This document shows positions 1 through 5,779 of a stretch of DNA of 6,620 nt, in pieces. The DNA comes from Thermus sp. JCM 17653 (lineage in GTDB: Bacteria > Deinococcota > Deinococci > Deinococcales > Thermaceae), in NCBI GenBank assembly GCA_001311585.1, contig BBBN01000088.1:1-6620 (forward strand), in the 5' to 3' direction. The number at the start of each line of letters is the position of its first letter. Position 1 is the stretch's first letter. The notes under the pieces are model-generated. The model did not search any database and had not been told where the DNA came from. It worked only from the letters and a program-made list of their open reading frames with translations. The position numbers were made by a program, and so were the translations under genes.

Positions 1-988
1 CGCCAGCCTCTTCAAGGTGGTGGGGGGAGGTTTTCCGACCGCCTGGGCCGGAGGCGTCCCTTTTTGCTCTTGGGTTACGGCCTTCCCGCCCTCTTCCGCC
101 CCATCCTCGCCCTGGCGCAAAGCCCCCTCCACGTCCTCCTCTACCGCTTTCTGGACCGCACGGGGAAGGGCCTGAGGACGGCTCCCCGGGACGCCCTGAT
201 CGCGGAGAGCGTTCCCAAAGAGGCCCTGGGCCGGGCCTACGGCCTCCACCGGGGCCTGGACACCCTGGGGGCCACCCTGGGCCCCTTCCTCGCCTTCCTC
301 CTCCTGCCCCTGGTGGGGGTGCGGGGGGTGTTCTGGCTCTCGGCGGTGCCCGCCTTCCTGGCCTTTCTCCTTCTCCTCCGGCTGAGGGAGGCCACAAGGC
401 CCCCCAAGGCCCTCCCCCCCTTGCGCCTCGCCCGCATGGGCCTGGGCTACCGCCGCTTCCTTTGGGTCTCCGGCCTCTTCACCCTGGCCCTCTCCTCCAA
501 CGCCTTCCTGCTCCTGCGCCTCAAGGACCTGGGCCTCTCGGAGGGCCAGGTGACCCTGGCCTACACCCTCTACAACCTGGCCTACGCCTCCTGGCCTACC
601 CCCTGGGGAGCCTGGCGGACCGGGTGGGCCTGAGGGGGGTGGTGGCCCTGGGCTATGGCCTTTACGCCCTGGTCTACCTGGGCTTCGCCTGGCGCAAAGC
701 CCCGCCCAAGGGGTGGCCTTCCTTCTCCTCTACGCCCTCTACTCGGCGGCCTTTGAGGGGGCGAGCCGGGCCTACCTGGCCACCCTGGTCCCCGAGGGGG
801 AGAAGGCCAGCGCCATCGGCCTCTACCACACCCTCATGGGGCTCCTCCTCCTCCCGGCAAGCCTCCTCTTTGGCCTCCTCTGGCAGGCCTTCGGGGCCCA
901 GTGGGCCTTTGGGATAGGGGCGGGCCTGGCCCTCTTGGCCCTCCTCCTCTTCCTGATTGACGGGAAAGCCCAGGCTCCCTATGCTTAG
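1..988 (+). CDS. MFS transporter, 3' part, frame broken three times
   Basis: This is the downstream portion of a major facilitator superfamily permease, an inner-membrane secondary transporter. About 329 residues are readable after repair; a normal 12-helix member of roughly 390 residues would have its first helices left of the window. Near the left edge there is a classic MFS motif A in the loop between helices 2 and 3 (GGRFSDRLGRR). It is followed by the stretch DRTGKGLRTAPRDALIA, typical of a bacterial MFS subgroup of unknown substrate. A second, degenerate motif A (GSLADRVGLR) marks the second six-helix half. Leu/Ala/Phe-rich hydrophobic segments fill the rest. The frame changes at the G run 22-27, after C588, and in the G run 710-713; each is repaired by one added base. 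The stop is TAG 986-988. Substrate cannot be told from sequence. The frame breaks look like read errors, though a decayed gene is possible because MFS genes are dispensable. Confidence 0.85.
957..985 (+). promoter_or_regulatory. Predicted sigma-A promoter for rpsO
   Basis: A -35 box TTGACG (957-962) and a -10 box TATGCT (980-985) are separated by exactly 17 bp. They match the housekeeping consensus at five of six and four of six positions. The promoter lies inside the last codons of the upstream transporter gene. Transcription would start near 991-993, leaving a leader of about 66 nt before the rpsO start codon. This suggests that the rpsO-pnp-RNase J unit is transcribed independently of the transporter. 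The call is from sequence only. Confidence 0.6.
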
Positions 989-992
989 GTCT

Positions 993-1039
993 GGCGGGAG
1001 AAGCCCGCCTTTGAGGAGGAAGGGGCCTTCGCGCCTTCC
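993..1039 (+). promoter_or_regulatory. Structured rpsO leader, candidate S15 autoregulatory site
   Basis: Two stem-loops are packed ahead of the rpsO ribosome binding site. Hairpin A (993-1009) pairs GGCGGG with CCCGCC around the loop AGAAG. Hairpin B (1018-1039) pairs GGAAGG with CCTTCC, continues after one mismatch with two more pairs, and closes on the loop CTTC. A possible third helix pairs 985-989 (TTAGG) with 1042-1046 (CCTGA, one G-U pair), which would complete a three-way junction just before the ribosome binding site. That helix could form only in transcripts that start upstream of the predicted promoter. In T. thermophilus, S15 is known to repress its own translation by binding an rRNA-like three-way junction in its mRNA. 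That this leader is the equivalent site is inference. Confidence 0.5.
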
Positions 1040-1047
1040 CCCCTGAC

Positions 1048-1053
1048 GGAGGA
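1048..1053 (+). promoter_or_regulatory. rpsO ribosome binding site
   Basis: GGAGGA lies four bases before the ATG at 1058 and fixes the rpsO start. It directly follows the predicted leader structure, so folding of the leader or binding of S15 there could control ribosome access. Confidence 0.75.
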
Positions 1054-1057
1054 AAAC

Positions 1058-1327
1058 ATGCCCATCAGCAAAGAAGAGAAGCAGAGGATCATCCAGGAGT
1101 TCGCCCGTTTCCCCGGGGACACGGGAAGCACCGAGGTGCAGGTGGCCCTTCTCACCCTGCGCATCAACCGCCTCTCCGAGCACCTCAAGGCCCACAAGCA
1201 CGACTACCACTCCCACCGCGGCCTTCTGATGATGGTGGGTCAGCGCCGGAGGCTCCTTCGCTACCTGGAGCGGGAGGACCCGGAGCGCTACCGGGCCCTG
1301 GTTGAGAAGTTGGGGCTCAGGAAGTAA
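1058..1327 (+). CDS. rpsO: 30S ribosomal protein S15
   Basis: This 89-residue protein is a full-length S15, the primary binder of the 16S rRNA central domain. It contacts the helix 20/21/22 three-way junction, nucleates the small-subunit platform, and forms part of an inter-subunit bridge. The family core is intact: [19 protein letters not shown], then [19 protein letters not shown], then [18 protein letters not shown]. The sequence closely resembles the T. thermophilus protein, with scattered substitutions. The ATG start follows a strong GGAGGA site, and the frame is intact to TAA, unlike most neighbours. The gene has its own predicted promoter inside the end of the transporter gene and a structured leader that may carry S15 feedback control. 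pnp follows after 58 bp, the usual bacterial rpsO-pnp arrangement. Confidence 0.98.
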   Translation: MPISKEEKQRIIQEFARFPGDTGSTEVQVALLTLRINRLSEHLKAHKHDYHSHRGLLMMVGQRRRLLRYLEREDPERYRALVEKLGLRK

Positions 1328-1345
1328 ACTGGGAAATAGGTCGGG

Positions 1346-1367
1346 GGCGGGGCCTTAGGGCTCCGCC
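1346..1367 (+). promoter_or_regulatory. Hairpin in the rpsO-pnp gap
   Basis: A 9-bp stem with one G-U pair closes on the tetraloop TTAG: 1346-1354 pairs with 1359-1367, and TTT follows. It occupies the middle of the 58-bp gap between rpsO and pnp. The trailing T run is short and interrupted by CCC, so it would be at most a weak attenuator or terminator. It could also be a processing or mRNA-protecting structure. In Escherichia coli the same gap holds a terminator and an RNase III site used in PNPase autoregulation. An equivalent role here is an analogy, not something the sequence proves. Confidence 0.6.
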
Positions 1368-1385
1368 TTTCCCTTGAGAAACGCC

Positions 1386-3522
1386 ATGCCAGAAGCCACG
1401 CCCAACACACCCCAGGCCCGCCGCTACGAGACCGAAGTGGCCGGGCGCAAGCTCATTCTGGAAACGGGAAAGTACGCCAAGCAGGCCGCGGGCTCGGTCC
1501 TGGTCCGCTACGGGGACACAGTGGTCCTGGCCACGGCCCAGGCCTCGGAGGAGCCGGTGGCCGCCGACTTCCTCCCCCTCACGGTGGAGTTTGAGGAGCG
1601 GCACTACGCCGTGGGGAAGATCCCGGGAAGCTTCATGCGCCGGGAGGGGCGCCCCGGGGAGAAGGCCATCCTCTCGGCCCGCATGACGGACCGGCCCATC
1701 AGGCCCCTTTTCCCCAAGGCTTCCGCCACGAGGTCCAGGTGATCGTCACGGTGCTCTCCGCCGACCAGAAAAACCCCCCGGACATCCTGGGCCCCACGGC
1801 GGCCAGCGCCGCCCTCCTGCTTTCCGACATCCCCTGGGAGGGCCCCATCGCCGCCGTGAGGGTGGGGCTCCTGGGGGGACAGCTGGTCCTGAACCCCACC
1901 CTACAGGAGCTGGAGGAAAGCCAGCTGGACCTGGTGGTGGCGGGAAGCCGGGACGCCATCCTCATGGTGGAGGCGGGAGCAGGGGAGGTGGACGAGGAGC
2001 TTCTGGTCCAGGCCCTGGAGTTCGCCCACCGGGAGATGCGGCCCATCCTGGAGCTTCAGGAGGCCATGGCCCGGGAGCTCGCCAAGCCCAAGATGGCCTG
2101 GACCCCGCCCGAAGCCCTTTCCGAGGAGGAAAGGAGGCCTTCTACCACCTGGCCCTGGAGCGGGGCCTCTCCCAGGTGCTCCAGACGGCCAGCAAGGGGG
2201 AGAGGAGCCGGGCCCTTGCGGCCTTCGCCGAGGCCCTGATCGCCGAGCGTTGCCCAAGGGGGAAGACGGCACCCCGGACGAGGGCAAAAAGCCCCTCTAC
2301 GAGAGCGCCTTTGACGAGGTGGTGCGGAAGGAGCTCCGGCGGCTGGTCCTCGAGGAGGGCAGGCGGGCGGACGGCCGCGGGCCTAAGGACCTAAGGCCCA
2401 TCTGGATCGAGGTGGACGTCCTGCCCCGGGCCCACGGCTCCGCCGTCTTCACCCGGGGGGAGACCCAGGTGCTGGGCACCGTCACCTTGGGCACGGGCCG
2501 GGACGAGCAGATCATCGACGACCTAGGCATCGACGAGACCGACCCCTTCCTGGTCCACTACAACTTCCCCCCCTTCTCCACGGGGGAGGTGAAGCGCCTC
2601 CGGGGGGTGTCCCGCCGGGAGGTGGGGCACGGAAATTTGGCCAAGCGGGCCCTGAAGGCGGTGCTTCCTCCAGAGGAGGCCTTCCCCTACACCATCCGGG
2701 TGGTGGGGGACGTCCTGGAGTCCAACGGCTCTAGCTCCATGGCCACGGTATGCGCCGGGTGCCTGGCCCTCATGGACGCCGGGGTGCCCATAAGGGCCCC
2801 CGTGGCCGGGGTGGCCATGGGGCTCGTGTGGGAGGAGGACCGGGCGGTGATCCTCACGGACATCCTGGGCCTCGAGGACGCCCTCGGCGACATGGACTTC
2901 AAGGTGGCCGGGACCCGCAAAGGGGTTACCGCCCTGCAGATGGACAACAAGGTGGGGGGACTTCCCCGGGAGGTCCTGAAGGAGGCCCTCCTCCAGGCCC
3001 GGGAGGCGAGGCTGAAGATCCTGGACCTGATGGAATCGGTCCTCCCCGCCCCCCGTCCCGAGCTCAAGCCCTTCGCCCCCAGGATCCTCACCCTCAAGGT
3101 CCCCGTGGAGAAGATCGGCCTGGTCATCGGGCCCGGGGGCAAGAACGTGCGCGCCTGGAGGAGCTCGGGGTGGAGGTGGACATAGAGGAGGACGGGACGG
3201 TGCGCATCTACTCCAGCGACCTCGAGGCGGCGGAAAAGGCCAAGAAGCGCATAGAGGACCTCACCCGCGAGGCCAAGGTGGGCGAGGTCTACGAGGGCAC
3301 CGTCACCAAGATCACCCCCTTCGGGGCCTTCATCAGCCTCTTCCCCGGCACGGAGGGGCTTCTCCACATCAGCCAGATCGCCCCGGGCCGCGTGGAGCGG
3401 GTGGAGGACCACCTCAAGGTGGGGGACGTGATCAAGGTCAAGGTCCACCGCATAGACGAGAAGGGGAAGATCGACCTGATCCGCCCCGAGCTGGAGGGCA
3501 AGATCCCCCGAGGCGGCGCTAG
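1386..3522 (+). CDS. pnp: Polynucleotide phosphorylase, frame broken five times
   Basis: PNPase is a trimeric, phosphate-dependent 3'-5' exoribonuclease of mRNA decay that can also add 3' tails. After repair of five one-base losses the protein is 713 residues, a normal length. Its order is a first RNase PH domain (about 15-145), a helical domain (about 235-320), a catalytic second RNase PH domain (about 330-550), KH (about 563-625) and S1 (about 632-702). Visible residues include the RNA-binding loop SFMRREGRP, the phosphate-site run SNGSSSMAT (447-455), the catalytic Asp499, Asp505 and Lys507 in [10 protein letters not shown], the KH loop GPGG (583-586), and the S1 segment [20 protein letters not shown]. 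The frame changes at 1718-1719, 2130-2132, 2247, 3154-3155 and 3505-3509. The last one moves the end to PPRRR and TAG 3520-3522; unrepaired, the frame would run through into the next gene. ATG 1386 has only a weak ribosome binding site; TTG 1374 is an alternative start. Confidence 0.95.
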
Positions 3523-3586
3523 CCCCATGGAGCGCCAAGGCGGGGATGGGGCGCGGGCCTTAGCCCTGGCAGCGTTTAGCGGAAGA

Positions 3587-3603
3587 TCCCGGCCTGGCCG
3601 GGA
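3587..3603 (+). promoter_or_regulatory. Palindromic hairpin beside the RNase J ribosome binding site
   Basis: CCCGGCCTGGCCGGG (3588-3602) is a perfect palindrome around a central T, extended by a T-A pair at 3587 and 3603. As RNA it gives a 7-bp, almost all-GC stem with a CTG triloop. It ends two bases before the AAGGAGG ribosome binding site. No T run follows, so it is not a typical intrinsic terminator. It could block the end of pnp decay or tune RNase J translation; this is inference. The rest of the 93-bp gap shows no gene. Confidence 0.55.
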
Positions 3604-3605
3604 GG

Positions 3606-3612
3606 AAGGAGG
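3606..3612 (+). promoter_or_regulatory. RNase J ribosome binding site
   Basis: AAGGAGG is a full-strength Shine-Dalgarno sequence three bases before ATG 3616. It decides the start at 3616 over the in-frame continuation of the upstream pnp fragment. Confidence 0.75.
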
Positions 3613-3615
3613 CAC

Positions 3616-5338
3616 ATGGAAAACCCAGAGCGCAAACCCAGGAAGAGGCGGCGCCGCCGGCCGCAGGAGGCCCTGCCCCAGGGAGGGGGCCAGGAAGCCG
3701 TGGAGATCATCCCCTTGGGGGGATGGGAGAGATCGGCAAAAACATCACCGTCTTCCGCTACCGGGACGAGATCTTCGTCCTGGACGGGGGTCTCGCCTTC
3801 CCCGACGAGGGGATGCCCGGGGTGGATCTCCTCATCCCCCGGGTGGACTTCCTCATGGAGCACCGCCACCAGATCAAGGGCTGGGTCCTGACCCACGGGC
3901 ACGAGGACCACATCGGGGGGCTTCCCTTCCTCCTCCCCATGGTCTTCGGGAAGGAGAGCCCGGTGCCCATCTACGGGGCGAGGCTCACCCTGGGGCTTCT
4001 TCGGGGAAAGCTGGAGGAGTTCGGCCTAAGGCCAGGGCACTTCAACCTCAAGGAGATCTCCCCCGACGACCGCATCCAGGTGGGCCGGTACTTCACCCTG
4101 GACCTATTCCGGATGACCCACTCCATCCCCGACAACTCCGGGGTGGTGATCCGCACCCCCATCGGCACCATCGTCCACACCGGGGACTTCAAGCTGGACC
4201 CCACCCCCATTGACGGGAAGGTCTCCCACCTGGCCAAGGTGGCCCAGGCGGGGGCGGAAGGGGTTCTGCTCCTCATCGCCGACGCCACCAACGCCGAGCG
4301 CCCGGGCTATACCCCAAGCGAAACGGAGATCGCCAAGGAGCTGGACCGGGCCATCGGCCGCGCCCCCGGAAGGGTTTTCGTCACCACCTTCGCCAGCCAC
4401 ATCCACCGCATCCAGTCGGTGATCTGGGCGGCGGAGAAGTACGGGCGCAAGGTGGCCATGGAGGGGCGGAGCATGCTGAAGTTCAGCCGCATCGCCCTGG
4501 AGCTCGGCTACCTCAAGGTGAAGGACCGCCTCTACACCCTCGAGGAGGTCATGGACCTCCCCGACCACCAGGTCCTCATCCTGCCACGGGGAGCCAAGGC
4601 CAGCCCATGTCCGTCCTCCACCGCCTGGCCTTTGAGGGGCACGCCCGCATGGCCATCAAACCCGGGGACACGGTGATCCTCTCCTCTAGCCCCATCCCCG
4701 GGAACGAGGAGGCGGTGAACCGGGTCATCAACCGCCTCTACGCCTTGGGGGCCTACGTCCTCTACCCCCCCACCTACAAGGTCCACGCCTCGGGCCACGC
4801 CTCCCAGGAGGAGCTGAAGCTCATCCTCAACCTCACCACCCCCCGCTTCTTCCTGCCGTGGCACGGGGAGGTGCGGCACCAGACCAACTTCAAGTGGCTG
4901 GCCGAGTCCATGAGCCACCCCCCGGAGAAGACCCTCATCGGGGAGAACGGGGCCCTTTACCGCCTCACCCGGGAGACCTTCGAGAAGGTGGGGGAGGTGC
5001 CCCACGGGGTGCTTTACGTGGACGGACTGGGGGTGGGGGACATCACCGAGGAGATCCTGGCGGACCGCCGCCACATGGCCGAGGAGGGCCTGGTGGTCAT
5101 CACCGCCTTGGCCGACGAGGAGCCCGTGGTGGAGGTCATCTCCCGGGGCTTCGTCAAGGCGGGGGAAAAGCTCCTTGGGGAGGTGCGGCGCATGGCCCTC
5201 GAGGCCCTGAAAAACGGGGTGCGGGAAAAGAAGCCCCTGGAGCGCATCCGGGACGACATCTACTACCCGGTGAAGAAGTTCCTGAAGAAGGCCACGGGCC
5301 GCGACCCCATGATCCTGCCCGTGGTCATAGAGGGGTGA
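3616..5338 (+). CDS. rnj: Ribonuclease J, frame broken twice
   Basis: RNase J is a zinc-dependent metallo-beta-lactamase/beta-CASP nuclease with 5'-3' exonuclease and endonuclease activity in mRNA decay and rRNA maturation. After repair the protein is 574 residues. It has an Arg/Lys-rich N-terminal tail (residues 5-16). The metallo-lactamase core carries [13 protein letters not shown] (31-43), the metal motif HGHEDH (94-99), His167 in MTHSIPD and Asp191 in HTGDFKLDP. The beta-CASP part carries TGSQGQPMS (324-332), SSSPIPGNE (356-364) and the C-terminal histidine motif KVHASGHAS. The RNase J-specific C-terminal domain ends the protein. One base is missing in the G run 3717-3722, and one at G4583, where ILPRGAK should read ILATGSQ. 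The start is set by the AAGGAGG site. It lies 93 bp after pnp and 3 bp before the UspA gene, so one operon is likely. Confidence 0.95.
5330..5335 (+). promoter_or_regulatory. UspA ribosome binding site inside the RNase J gene end
   Basis: GAGGGG overlaps the last codons of the RNase J gene, six bases before ATG 5342. With stop and start only three bases apart, ribosomes finishing RNase J probably reinitiate on the stress-protein gene. Confidence 0.5.
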
Positions 5339-5341
5339 GGG

Positions 5342-5779
5342 ATGTACCGGACCCTCCTGCTACCCACCGACGGGAGCGAGGCGGCGGAGGCGGGGGTGCG
5401 GGAAGGCCTTCGCCTAGCCCAGGCCCTGAAGGCCAAGGTGGCCTTTCTCTACGTCCTGGAACCCTTGGGCTCGCTCCTATTGGGCCCCGAAACCCTCCCC
5501 TACTACCGGGAGCTCCTGGAGGACCTGCGCCAAGCGGGCCTCGCCGCCTTGGACCAAGCCACGCGCCTGGCCGAGGAGATGGGGGTGCCCTTTGAGGCCC
5601 ACCTGCTGGAGGGCCCGGCGGCGGAGGTCATCCTGAGGGAGGCGGAGAAGCACGATCTCGTGGTCCTAGGCACCCACGGGCGCACGGGACTGGACGGGCT
5701 CCTCTTGGGGAGCGTGGCCCGGGAGGTGGCCCGTAGAAGCCCTAAGCCCGTGCTCCTGGTGCCCTACCGCAGGGCGTAA
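5342..5779 (+). CDS. UspA-family universal stress protein
   Basis: This is a 145-residue single-domain Usp protein, a soluble cytoplasmic alpha/beta fold that usually forms dimers. The N-terminal strand with its Asp (LLLPTDGSEAAEA, Asp10) is present. So is the ATP-binding signature G-x2-G-x9-G-S, at Gly110, Gly113, Gly123 and Ser124, which suggests the nucleotide-binding subclass. The C-terminal strand is PVLLVPYRR. The frame is intact over the family's usual length. The start at ATG 5342 lies three bases after the RNase J stop, so coupling and co-transcription with the RNA-decay genes are likely. The specific cellular role cannot be read from sequence. The last 16 bp overlap the end of the opposite-strand exchanger gene. 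Confidence 0.95.
   Translation: MYRTLLLPTDGSEAAEAGVREGLRLAQALKAKVAFLYVLEPLGSLLLGPETLPYYRELLEDLRQAGLAALDQATRLAEEMGVPFEAHLLEGPAAEVILREAEKHDLVVLGTHGRTGLDGLLLGSVAREVARRSPKPVLLVPYRRA

Noticed and set aside
713..988. Small separate membrane protein gene starting at GTG 713
   Set aside because: It joins the preceding transporter frame cleanly after one added G, and its helices complete the MFS second half.
2687..3538. Long open frame on the minus strand opposite pnp
   Set aside because: It lies antisense to conserved PNPase coding sequence and has no recognisable domain; long shadow frames are common in DNA this GC-rich.
1700..3725. Programmed frameshifting or transcriptional slippage as the cause of the frame breaks
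   Set aside because: Known Thermus slippage (dnaX) uses a long A run. Here the sites are short, mixed in base and spread through unrelated genes, and all need the same kind of repair.
3523..4213. Continuation of the pnp reading frame into the RNase J gene as a fusion protein
   Set aside because: The sequence after residue KIP is low-complexity Gly/Pro/Arg typical of an off-frame GC-rich shadow. One restored C gives PPRRR and a stop at 3520-3522, and RNase J has its own start and strong ribosome binding site.
4607..5338. Separate small protein starting at ATG 4607
   Set aside because: It is the beta-CASP and C-terminal part of RNase J; the conserved motif ATGSQG is split exactly at the frame break.
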